From Pohlia nutans (taxonomy: Eukaryota > Streptophyta > Bryopsida > Bryales > Mniaceae): a stretch of DNA of 64,000 bases. The position numbers and the translations under genes were made by a program. The stretch covers positions 12,216,501 through 12,280,500 of the forward strand of contig CM040086.1 of the NCBI GenBank assembly GCA_022496805.1. The letters are read 5' to 3'. This document shows, one piece after another, positions 35,248 to 45,778 of this stretch. The first letter of the stretch is position 1. The number at the start of each line of letters is the position of its first letter. Below the pieces are notes generated by a model that was not told the DNA's origin, made no database searches, and was given only the letters and a program-made list of their open reading frames with translations.

Positions 35248-37763
35248 ATGCGGCCGATCCGGGAATGGCGCGAGTACGCCGCTGAACACACGACCGAGGC
35301 CGACTTCATCAAGGCGATCGGCGTTTCAGACTTTGTAGCACTCGACTGGGACAACCCTCAACGCGCGCCATGCATAGAGCTGATCGAGGAGTTCGTCAAC
35401 GCTGCGATTGTCGACCTCCCCAACAAGTCGATCACCGTTCGAGTCCGCACACAGACATCCACAATCGACCCGACTGTGATTCACAAGGTTCTCAAACTGC
35501 CATTTGGCATTACTATCCAGCCAATCGACCCTGCGGAGTACCCACCGGGTTGGTTAGAAGAATATTCTGCAGCCGGCAAGACTGCTGAGGGCTACAGCAT
35601 CTGCCACTGCAAACCCAAACACCACAGGCGACTGACGGCATTCATTCAAGGCCTCGGGTTCAAACGCAAGACGACCTACATCAGCAAGGAAATGCTCGAC
35701 GTAGTGTGCACAGTCGAGGCCCTAATCGACCGTACCATGCAATGGGACTGGGCGACATGGATGTTCAACTCGATCGCCATCGACATCAAGGCGATGCAGA
35801 CCAGGAAGACCACGATCTGCCCTTCAGCAGAGGTATTGGACTTCCTCCTTGAGTCTTATTTTCCTAAACACCATATTCATTAAATTGGGAGTTTCCATTA
35901 AATTGGGAGTCAAATTGATCTACATCACATGATCATTTCACTATCAGATCTACAACATGCATACATCAATTTGACCCCCAATTTAATGGAAACTCCCAAT
36001 TTAATGAATACGGTGTTCCTAGCACTAACGAAGAGTATGCACACCAAACAGTCGCCCAGCAAAACACCAAAGACCGACGTCGACAGTCGGAGAACTCGGA
36101 AAACAGTTCCCGAGGACCCGACTACATCGTTTTCCAAGGCGGGCTTGGAGCCGATCGCACCTCGAAGGACCATGTTCGGCCGCCCCGACCAGTCGACTTA
36201 GGCCAAACATCGACTGCTCGACCCCCTAGTCGACAAACCACACCCGACCCAGTAGCACCGCCAGCCACTACCGGGAGTCAACCGACTGCAGAGCGAAGGG
36301 AGACACGCTCCTCACACGCACGCAAGCGGGACCAGGAGCGACAAGAGAAGCGTGCCAAGCGAGGCAAACTCACCCCATTGAGTCAGTTTATACCTCGACA
36401 GGTCGACCTGACTTCATCCGACAGCGAGGCCCAGTCGACTCCACCACCAACGCCAACTGAGACCCCCATCCCGGACACACCCTTGCCTTCTCTATCCGAT
36501 TTCGCGCCGCTCAACCTCGAAGCGGCATATGGAGCGGCACCAACCGGCGAATTTTGCCAGCCACCGCCCGTCTCTCCCACTACTCGACCTCCGCCATCAC
36601 CTGGGGTCAATCGACCCGCACCCGACTCACCAACATCACGAGCCACCACATTAGCGATGCATTGGCGCCTGCGCCTCGAGGACGTCCAAGGAGCAGTAAG
36701 TCGACTCGAGGATGTCGGCTCCCAAGTGAACCTCCTCTTGTTTGAGGCGGTTCAAGCAAAAACCACCCTTCAAGCTGAGCTCGACCGCCACCGATTGAAG
36801 AGTAGTCGACTGACCAAGGACTCCACAACATACAAGCAACAGGTCGAAAACCTCACCATCGAACTGGCAAGACTCCGTACTACTCTCACCACCGTCACGG
36901 AGGAGAAGAGTCAGACCGACAACAGATTGACCCAGCTAGAAGCCGACCTCCACAGCAGTCGACAGCAGGAACAGAAACACCAGAGCGAGCTCGTGGTAGC
37001 ACGAAACGAACTCGGAGCGGCACGAGCCGAGGTAGCAGCAACCCAGCTCAATCTCCAGCAAGCCCGGAGGGACATAGTCGACTCCAACAACCGACTCAAC
37101 CTACTACTCCAAGACAACGAGGAGAAGTCCCACCAATTCGCAAGTCGGGAGCTGCAGTTCCACAAACTTCCAGCACGCAAGTACCGGCTCCGACTCAAGG
37201 CAAGAAACCGTATCAAGGTTCTCAAGCACACCCTCAGCACCGACCGTCACCAGCTCAACATGTACCGCAGGCAACTCGACCAACTTCAGCTCGACCACCC
37301 AGACTTGGAGATCCCAGCAGTCGACGAAGACGAAGAGAAGGATACGAGCCACCTCGAACCCGACCATTTGCTCTGGGAGAACCGGTCAACTGACGACGAC
37401 GAGGTCTTGACTACCGACGTCAAGTTAAGTGAGGACGACGACAAAGACGATAGCAAGTCGACCAATGAAGACGAGGATCGCGATCAGCAGCAACAAAACC
37501 AGCAGCAACCGCCAGTCAACCTGCAAGACACGGTGCAACAGCAACCAGCAACTCCACACCCTCCTCTTCCACAGCAGCAGCAGGATCAGCAACCCCTAGT
37601 ACCCGACCAGATGACGACAGCACCTACACCATCGGTCGACAACACCCCAGTCGACTTACCAGTAATCTCTTCACCACACTCTTTGGGGTTCGACTTCTTA
37701 GGAATGCCTCCAGATATCCGCTCACCAGGCATGACCCAGGACTCTAGCGACGTCCACGACTGA
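35248..37763 (+). CDS. Post-integrase ORF of the gypsy element (about 786 codons without the MITE)
   Basis: The ATG at 35248 lies in the same frame as pol, 18 codons after its TAG. The first 205 codons contain an alpha/beta-like segment (IELIEEFVNAAIVDLP, KLPFGITIQPIDP, TAFIQGLGFKRK) that resembles plant transposon-protein domains. A MITE at 35867-36017 interrupts the frame. Removing it with one CCTA copy restores the frame, which then runs open to 37763. The second part is Pro/Thr-rich, followed by a coiled coil (about 36660-37300), an acidic stretch and a Gln-rich tail. No transmembrane segment or signal peptide suggests an envelope protein. Function unknown. Confidence 0.6.
35867..36017. 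mobile_element. 151-bp MITE inside the gypsy extra ORF
   Basis: Inverted ends AACACCRTATTCATTAAATT, with near-perfect arms of about 50 bp. CCTA flanks both sides (35863-35866 and 36018-36021), a 4-bp target duplication. Removing the element with one CCTA restores the host reading frame. Confidence 0.85.
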
Positions 37764-37880
37764 CGAGTCGACCTTAGCCGGGTCGGTTACTTGACCGCGG
37801 GTAATTTTGTCATTTCTCGTGAACATTTTTCCCTAGTCACCTACCGGGGTAGTCTACAGTCCACAGGAGTGTACTTAGCT

Positions 37881-37894
37881 CAGAGGGAGGGCAA
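37881..37894 (+). promoter_or_regulatory. Polypurine tract of the gypsy element
   Basis: CAGAGGGAGGGCAA directly precedes the LTR start TGTTAACC, the usual place for the plus-strand primer of LTR retrotransposons. Confidence 0.7.
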
Positions 37895-38436
37895 TGTTAA
37901 CCGAATATTAGTTGATATTCCCTTAGGCTAAGAGTAGGCTAGTCTATACCCGGCAGGAATAGACCCGGCAGGCGACACGTGGCAGTACAGGCTGGTACAG
38001 ACTGGTCGACCCGACTTTTCCGGTCGACGAGTCTGACACACTGTCAGACCAGTCTCCTATATGTACCTTCACTCTCTTTGAGAGAGGTGTTGCTATACCA
38101 TTTGTACATCTTTTTGGCGGCCTCAGTTGTACTTCGTTCTTGTCTTAAGCTCTTCTCATACGCACTAGTATGTTAGACTACTGCTGTTAGACTACTGCTG
38201 TTTTCTGCTCTTGAATCATTCCTTGTGGTTGTATCTTGGTTAGTTGCAGTAGTCTGTGGGTATGCAGGAGTGGACTTACTAGCATACTGGTGCTTTTCCT
38301 TAGCCAACAGTCCATTCTTCTTAGTAGAAACCTCTTACTACTCCTCTCAATCTCTAGAAACTAGTCTAGAGTAGAATAGTCTTGGGCGGAGTAGTTTCAT
38401 TCGTTTAAGGTCGGTTCCTAGAAAACCCCCTTAACA
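37895..38436 (+). repeat. 3' LTR of the gypsy element (542 bp)
   Basis: Begins TGTTAACC and ends CCCCCTTAACA, giving TG...CA ends with the short inverted repeat TGTTAA/TTAACA. A TATA-like CTATATG at about 38056 would be the element promoter. The 5' LTR is absent from the window. Confidence 0.7.
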
Positions 38437-38767
38437 CCAACCGTTTGCTGGCGAAGTCAATTTAGGAGGGCCAAATACAGATGGTGTTCTGGATGCAAGC
38501 GGTCGACGACCTCTAAAAACACTTTCCTCTCTTGAACCACGCATCGGAAACCGACGTCGCAACAGCCCTGCCGGGAGTAGCAGTACAAGATCTGAGGATA
38601 ATGAAACCACAGAGGACACCGCAGGTAATAGCGGTGAGGTTCCGGGAGATAGTGATTTCGTAGTGAACCGACCAGGCCCACCCCCAAGCCCGGACAACGA
38701 TAGAGCGGACCCAGGAGCACCTAACGCTGGCACCTCTGTCCGAGTAACTAGGAATGCAGTACATTGA
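38437..38767 (+). pseudogene. Open frame fragment cut by the gypsy LTR
   Basis: Directly after the LTR a frame runs about 110 codons to TGA at 38765-38767, with no start codon of its own. It is polar and Pro/Ser/Asn-rich with a closing RVTRNAVH. It is probably the C-terminal end of an older element or gene into which the retrotransposon inserted. I do not recognise a family. Confidence 0.35.
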
Positions 38768-39118
38768 GGGTTATAACTTATGCCTCTAAGACATACAGGG
38801 CTTAGGGTAGCTTCTCGTGCAATGCTTAGGCATTGGGCATACGGTATACATTATTATACTCCGATATGTAATCGCCATGTTTTCCTTCACTGTTATTTCA
38901 AATAAATAATCAAAATGGGGATTCGTTTTCCTACACATATGTGTACACTGTATAGTACAGATGATGCACAAACCATGTCCAAAGTCGTGACCATGCCAAT
39001 AATCATACGCAGTATGGCCTTGTGGATGGTTGGTTCGTAGTGTGCCCTTCTTAAGTGCAATTTCGTTTCATTTGTTCAAAAAATTAAAATCTGAACACTC
39101 TGCCAGGTAATTAAGTTG
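38768..39118. other. Spacer, nothing recognised
   Basis: AT-rich sequence without a convincing frame, RNA gene or repeat. Confidence 0.35.
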
Positions 39119-39305
39119 ACGGGTTGGCCGTCCAGTTGGCACGCGGGCCAGTCCAGCAGTCCAGTCGACGGGCGTGCGGGCCAAACCGTCCAGTCGCCGG
39201 GCGGCCGTCCGGTCGACGCCCGGGCACCTTAAACCGTCCAGACGCCGGGCGGGCCGTTCAGTCGACAGGCGGGCCGTCCAGTAGACGGCCACCTGGACGG
39301 CCTTG
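39119..39305. repeat. GC-rich degenerate minisatellite
   Basis: Irregular copies of CCGTCCAGTCGACGGGCG, about 18-30 bp apart, in a sharply GC-rich patch. Frames open through it on both strands are repeat artefacts. Confidence 0.65.
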
Positions 39306-39460
39306 GATGAAATTCATCCAGATAATTTACTTTGGGTAAACCGCAAGGGTAAAAATTTCCACATTTTTTACCTTCGCGTCGGGATGCAGACGCGATCCTG
39401 ACGCGTCACGACATCTTGACGGAAATCAGTGGCGTCACGTCGGGATAGACAACCCTGCTT

Positions 39461-41881
39461 CCGGTCGAGCTACATCCGGGCGATGTACGGGAATTGGACC
39501 CGGGAGCACTGGCATTACACGTACGGCTTCCCGAAGACCAACCAGGACCTGGAACTGGGCAACAAGGGAGACTTGGAGTGGGTGAAGAAGCATTTCAGCT
39601 TCGTCTCGGATCACGACGGATTCAAGGTGGAGGATTGCCTGAATCCCGGGAGCACCGTCTTCTCGAATTCGTGGTGCCCATCCTCAACCCGGAGAAGCCC
39701 ACCACCCTCACGGTCACGTTGGCAATGGGCATCCTCTCCGCGCTGCATTACCGGAAGAAGATCAACTGGGGCTTTTTGGTACACCGGAATGCCAAGCGAA
39801 TGGCAACAAGTCTCGGGAGTAAGAAGGGTTGCGCTCTTGCCCCTTTCCTTTATCACCTGTACGAGAAGCACGAATGCATCTCCAAACAGGAGAAGAAGAG
39901 GTTGGAGATTCCTCCGATTCCGGGAGAGAGAAGTCCGGCCAAGAGGAAGGCAACGCATCCGGGAGAAGCAGGGAACCGGCCAAGGCATGCACCGCAACCG
40001 GAAGAGAGGGAAATGGCCCACCCGGTGGGAAGGGAGGGACCGAGGACGTCCAAACCGGAGAGAGGGAGCATCCAGGGGAACGCCGGAAGGAAAGGGAAGA
40101 TCCAGCGCGGGACCAACCGGGTGGCGCCAGGGTCATTCCAGAGGAGGGGAGGAAGAAGGAGGACCCCATAGAAAAAGGACAACCGGGTGGTGCCATGCCG
40201 CAACGGGAGGAGCGGCAGAAGAAGAGGGAGGACCCGGAGGGAAGCCGACCGGGTGGAGCAAGGCCTCGACAGGAGGTGAGGTCAAAATGGAGGGAGGACC
40301 CGGAGGGAAGCCGACCGGGTGGAGCAAGGCCTCGACAGGAGGTGAGGTCAAAATGGAGGGAGGACCCGGAGGGAAGCCGACCGGGTGGAGCAAGGCCTCG
40401 ACAGGAGGTGAGGTCAAAATGGAGGGAGGACCCGGAAGGAGTCCAATCTGAGGAGGAAGGGCCGCAACCGGAGCTGAGGAGGAAGAAGAAGGAAGATCAA
40501 GTAGCACGTCCCAAACCGGATGAGGGAGGCCCCTCCCGAGTGCGCCCCCGGGAGCAGCAAGAGCGAAAAAGGAAGCTGATCCTCGGGCCCGATGGGGAGG
40601 AAGATCTGGACATCCAAGAGGTTACTCCACTCCAGAAGAAGGGTCAGGGCCGGAAGAAGACAACACCGGTGAACAACCGAGGAGCTCGTCCCACAGAAGA
40701 AGATGATGGAGAGGATGACGAGGAGGAGGGCTCCAATGAGGAGGAATCCGGGGACGAGGGAGACTGGGGGCAAGCTCCAACCGCGGGAACGGAGCCGGCC
40801 TGGGAAGCAGGACCATCCGAGGAGGTACAGGAGGTCCCCATCCTCGCGGTAGAAGACATCCTCCTGACCGCCCGGGTAGCCCTAGATTTGGTAGAGGAGA
40901 GGTACACTCCTCTATTCGCTGCACTGAGGGAAGTGGGAATCCTCCTCCAGAGCAAGGATGTGCTGGAGTATCCGGGGCTGGTCAAGAAGCTCAAGAAGAA
41001 GGCCAACGGGGACCAGGAACAGGAGAACCGGGCGATCCTTCTCGCGCTGGAGCAGAAGGAGGAGCTGCGCAAGAAGAAGGAATACATCCGGAAGATGGAG
41101 GATCATATCCGGAAACAGGAGCAGCAAATCTAGAAGCAGGAGCAGCTCATCGAAAGGGCGGAGGAGACTAGCCGGACCTGCATCACGAAGGTTGTTCGGT
41201 TATTCCATCCAGAAGGGGAGGTGCACACCAAGGCCCGGTTGTACAACTCAAAGATCACCCAACCGGGGATAGAAGGGGCAGCCCGAGTGAAGAACATTGT
41301 CAGAGATTATGCGGCCAAGGTGGAGGAGGCATTGGTGGAGTTCTCGGCGCTGGCGAAACATGTGATCTCGAAGGGCCCCTCCGTCCCTGAACCGGATGTG
41401 GTGGAGACCAAGAACCGGGGCAAGAGAGTAGGATCCGGGGATGAGATGTGCACATGAGACTTTGCGGTTGTCCGTGGATGCACCTCAAGTAGGAGATTTG
41501 GACAGGCTGCTCAGGACCGGGAGTTTGACTCAGGAGCAGACTTCCCGGCCAGTAGAAGAGGTGGAGCCGATTCAGGTGGTCAACCCCGTAGGAGCAAGCC
41601 CGGCGGATTTCCTGAATCCGGAGGAAGACATGGGGGAGATGGGTGCCCAACTGGGCAGGGAGGAACGACCAGAGGGTGGGCCAGGAGGTAACCCGGATGG
41701 TCAACCGGACGGTGCGCAAGGGGGCAAACCGAACGAGGAGCAGCAGGCAGAGCGTGGGGAGCATGGGAGCGAACCGGCTGTTCCGAACCAGGTGGAGAAC
41801 CCGGAAGATCAGGAGGAGCAGCAAGTGGAAGAACGGAGAACGGAAAAGTCGCTGCTCGAGGCCACCAGGGGTCCGGGATAA
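39461..41881 (+). pseudogene. Element C ORF, broken by frameshifts and a stop
   Basis: Homologous to the A/B ORF from AMYGNWTREHWHYTYGFPKT onward. The frame shifts near 39655 (after FKVEDCLNPG) and again in about 39930-39970 (after ERSPAKRK), then runs as an uninterrupted frame to TAG 41131-41133 and continues beyond it to 41457. The acidic tail lies in another frame up to 41881. It includes the coiled coil (EERYTPLFAALREVGILLQ) seen in A. It is an older, inactive copy. Confidence 0.7.
40225..40440 (+). repeat. 66-bp coding tandem repeat in element C
   Basis: Three essentially identical 66-bp units begin at 40225, 40291 and 40357, with a partial fourth at 40423. Each encodes REDPEGSRPGGARPRQEV and four more residues, so length changes keep the frame. 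A and B have only single, divergent units here. Confidence 0.9.
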
Positions 41882-43093
41882 GTGGTCTGGAATTAGTGGA
41901 TCTGGCCGCTTAGGGTAGGATTTTTGAGTAGGTGGATTAGAAGACTTTTTGTGAATAGACTTTTTAGGATTTAAATGTTAGTGGCGGTTTAGGATAGAAA
42001 CTGAACCGTGGAGAGAGTTCCCCGGACTTCCGGATCCCGGGATTGTAGGATCTGAGGATTTCCCGGATCCGGGCGTTTGGGGGTGGCTTCTTATCAAGGA
42101 ATGTTCTTCATTCCTTGGGTCTTTTGTGTACCACTGTTCCGTGTAAATGAGTAGAGGCGCATGTTCTTTTCCACAAAGTTGTGTGTGTGTGTGTGTGCTT
42201 GTGTTGTTGCTTGGAACAGTGGTCCAATTAGTCCCTTGATAACCGGATGGACTAACCGGGTTCTGGTGTAGAATCAATTAAGAGACCAGGTAGAAGATTT
42301 GGAAGAGTTAGGATCGTTTAAATGTGGGGTTTTCCGTGTTTGGTTGCAGGGGATAATCCGGGTTAGTGGCTAAGTGAACAGGAGGGGATACTCCGGTTTT
42401 CTCAGAACTCCTGGACGGGTAGTTCGGTAGAGGTGCCAGCACCCGTGTAGATCTTGTAATTGCAGGGTACGGGGAATCCACAGTAAAACAGGTCGTTAGG
42501 AATCCAATCTCTTCCGGACACCCCGGATACTCTCCATTCCGGTTAACAAGTCGTTGTAGTATTTTGGAGAGAAGGGGAAAACCGGGTTGTGCTTGTGTGA
42601 CCGGCTGTGGGTTTGGGATAAATCCATAGTTGAAGAGCAATACGGAAAGTACCCGGATTGAGGAGTTGAGTTAGGATAACCGGGAGGTGGTGAATTCCCC
42701 GTCACTAAAATCAGTAGGGGAGGGTTTGTCTTTAAATCCAGCATCCTTAAAAATGCAAATGGAGAACCCTCTGAGGGAAAACAGAGGTTAAGTAAAATCG
42801 GGTTAAGTGGTTAGGATAGACCGGGTAGAGTAGGGTTGGATAAACTTCCAACCCGGACAGAATCCGGTTCTAGCCATAGCCGGATCAGTCAGTAGGAAAA
42901 GATCCGGTTTTAGTACGGAAAGAGGGAGTTAATTGGTGACAGGAAGAGAGGAGTCACCAATCCGGACTAGTTTCCGGAAACTTCCCACTTCACAGAGTCT
43001 CCACGGAACGATAACCCGGAAATCACCTTTACGAGCATTCTTAATACGAAAAAGTGCACTCTAGGGGAGTATCCGGTATCACGTGCTACGACA

Positions 43094-43694
43094 CCGGACA
43101 CCCCGGGGGAAGCGGCTTCTTCAATTTTTGGTGCCCATCTTCAGTCCGGATAAGCCCACGACAATTACGATCAAGCTTGCGAAGAGCATCTACTCGGCCT
43201 CGCATTACAAGAAGCGAGTCGGGTGGGGGATCATCGTCCAAGAATTGGTAAACCGGGAGGCAGCCAAAATTGGAGGTACAAAGGGTTGCCCTATCACTCC
43301 TTTCCTTTACCATTTGTATTCCCAGCACAGATGCCTCACGGATAGGGAGAAGCTGACATTGGAGAAGCTAAGGTTGGAGAAGCGTCTGATTCAGATAGAC
43401 CGGAGCCCGGCCAGCAAGCAGGCGGCTCGTCCAGAAGGGGAGAAAAACCCGGATAAGGGCGTGCGCGAGGAGGAAGAAGATGACGCGGGCAAGCACGGGG
43501 CGCAAGGAGGTGAACCGGCCGAGGAGGGTTGTCAGATGAACCGGGAGCCAGGGCCGAAGGAAGAAGAAGAGGCGGAAGAGGACCGGGTTCGGGAAACCCG
43601 AAGCAAAATGGCCGATAAGGATTCCGAGGACTCCTGCTCGGCTCTTTCAGCGCGCGCTGCGGAGGATTGTAGCTCGGAAGCGTCCGAGGAATAG
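43094..43694 (+). pseudogene. Element D ORF, shortened C-terminal region
   Basis: Frame with FLVPIFSPDKPTTITIKLAK and CPITPFLYHLYSQHRCLTD, matching the compact domain of A. It then has a much shorter charged tail (about 120 residues) and ends at 43694 with no coiled coil. Either the copy lost the coiled-coil part or this is a distinct shorter lineage. The 5' end is missing. Confidence 0.65.
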
Positions 43695-44902
43695 GAATCC
43701 AGGGTCCAGGTAACCGGATCCGGTTAGATAGGGTAGCTTTTTGAGTAGGTAGGTTAAAACTTTTTGTGAATAGGCTTTTTAGGACTTGAACGCTTGAAAT
43801 CCGTTTTAGGATAGGAACTGAACCGTGTGGAGAGTTCCCTTGATTTCCGGATCCCGGGTTTGTAGGATCTTAGGGTTTTCCGGATCCAGGTGCTTGGGGC
43901 TCGCTACTTATCAAGGAATGTTCTTCATTCCTTGGGTCTTCTTGTGTACCACTGTTTTCTTGAAAATGACCACAGACGCAATTTTCCAATAAGTTGTGTG
44001 AGTGTGTATGTGGTTTGTTGCTTGATACAGTGGTCCAATAAGTCCCTTGGTAGCCGGGAGGACTAACCGGGTTTTGGAGTAGATTCAGTGGAAAGTCCGG
44101 ATGTAAGCGTTGGGTGATTTAGAGGTTGTTTGAATACGGAGTTTCTATGTCCGGTTGCAGGGGATAATCCGGGTTAGTGGCTGAGTGGATAGGAGGGGGT
44201 ACTCCGGTCCTCTTAGAACTCCTGGATGGGTAGTCTGGTAGAGGTGCCAGCACCTGGATAGACCGTGTGACAGAGGGATACGGAATTGCTAGAGTAAAAT
44301 AGACCCTTAGAAATCCAGCCGATTCCGGATACCTCGGATAGTGTCCATACGATTAGCAAGTCGTTGTAGTATTTTGGGAGAAGGTGGAAAACCGAGTTGC
44401 GCTTGTGTGACCGGTTGTGGGTTTGGGAGAAATTTGCAGTTGAAGTGCAGTACGGAAAGTACCAAGATTCGAGAGTTGAGGTAGTGTAACCGGAAGGTAG
44501 TGAAGTTCCCATCACTTAAATCAGTAGGGAGGGGTGTGTCTTTTAATCCAGCGCTACTAAATGCAAATGGAGAACCCTCTGAGGGAAAACAGAGGCTAAA
44601 CAAACCGGGCTAAGTTACTAGGATAGACTAGGGAGAGTGGGTTGGATCAACTTCCAATCCGGAAAAGAACCGGATCTAGCCGCTACCAGATCAGTCAGTA
44701 GTAGTAAGAAGATCCGGTTTAGTACGGAAAGAGGAAGTTAGCTGGTGGTATTAGAGGAGAAACCACTAGTCCGGACTAATCTCCGGAAGCCTCCCACTTC
44801 ACAAAGTCTCCGCGGAACGATAACCCGGAAATCACCTCTACGAGTGTTCTTAATACAAAAAAGTGTGCTCTAGGGGAATATCCGGTACCACGTGCTACGA
44901 CA
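43094..44902 (+). mobile_element. Element D: short, 5'-truncated relative, head-to-tail with C
   Basis: Starts immediately after the end of C, within the homologous coding block, and ends with the same terminus (GTACCACGTGCTACGACA at 44902). The GT-rich tract is present but eroded (43994-44012). It is the most divergent copy. Confidence 0.7.
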
Positions 44903-45271
44903 TCAAAATTCTAACATAAGCAAAACCGTATTTAGTGCAATATACTATTGCACTACTATTGTAAGAATTCAAATGGAAAATGAACGTTTGTAGAATGACT
45001 TAGATGTATATCAGTAGGTTAAGTAGATTGTAATGATTGTATCAGGCACATCCGCACATGGTACAATGAATTGCATAATGTAGCAGCAATAGCCATATAG
45101 TATAACGCAGCACGTGTAGTACTTAGTTGATTGTGCATGAGTGTTCTAAATGACTTGATGTTCTGGTAGGAAATGAAAATAACTTTGTCTCCATTTTAGA
45201 CTACCCTCTGAATACAATGTTTTGTAGAAAATTGAGTACCGGTGTAACATTTGGGACCAAATTTGTATAAT

Positions 45272-45444
45272 CATTACAAGAAAATCCGACTATCCTGTTG
45301 ATTCAGTCGCGTTGATGATGAACACTTTTTTGTTGATTTGGTTGCGTTTTTATTCGAATCAACAGATTGCTATCAAAATCAACAGAAAAGTGTCCTTAAT
45401 CAACATGCCCAAATCAACAGAATAATTGGATTTTCTAGTAGTAG
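45272..45444. mobile_element. CACTA-like MITE (about 173 bp)
   Basis: Inverted ends: CATTACAAGAAAATCCGACT on the left and, reversed, CTACTACTAGAAAATCCAAT on the right, each followed by CTGTTGAT. CACTACAAGAAAA-type ends are typical of plant CACTA elements. No coding capacity. Confidence 0.6.
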
Positions 45445-45778
45445 ATTGAAGTTCAAGAAACTTTCAAAATTTCTACTTTAATAGCTTGTTAATTTCTAAT
45501 TACAAAACCCATGAGTACCAAAATTACACCCCCCTCAACTTAAATTGGTCCACTTTTGTTTGACGGATGACAAGTGCATTGTCATACCCCCAACTGCAAA
45601 TATTCCTAATTCACTGTTATAAACATTCAAAAATCATAGTCACTAATATCCATCAAACTGAAGTGCATAATTTTGTCCATTGCACTCATTAATAAAAAAT
45701 GACGATAATTGAGCAAAATGACCATGCTCAAGATGTGAAGCCTTGGAATTTCAGCAATATTGAATCTTCTCGTCAGCT

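Larger units (their letters stand above)
33956..38436 (+). mobile_element. Ty3/gypsy-type LTR retrotransposon, 5' half missing
   Basis: Contains the end of an integrase frame, a long additional ORF, a polypurine tract (37881-37894) and a 3' LTR (37895-38436). The 5' LTR, gag, protease, reverse transcriptase and most of integrase are absent; the left edge is element B. A 151-bp MITE lies inside the extra ORF. The first bases after the LTR are CCAAC; the matching 5' target site is lost. Confidence 0.75.
39461..43093 (+). mobile_element. Element C: divergent, 5'-truncated relative of A/B
   Basis: On the opposite strand to A and B. It starts abruptly inside the conserved coding block and ends in the shared terminus (CACGTGCTACGACA at 43093). 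The 3' non-coding part keeps the (GT)n tract (42180-42198) and blocks found in A, so the microsatellite is an ancestral component. Sequence divergence from A/B is clearly greater than between A and B. Confidence 0.75.

Noticed and set aside
35248..37763. Envelope-like protein
   Set aside because: No signal peptide or transmembrane segment is visible in the frame, so an env assignment is not supported.
39119..39305. CRISPR-like array in the GC-rich repeat
   Set aside because: Repeat units are degenerate with irregular spacing and no unique spacers; the genome is a plant.
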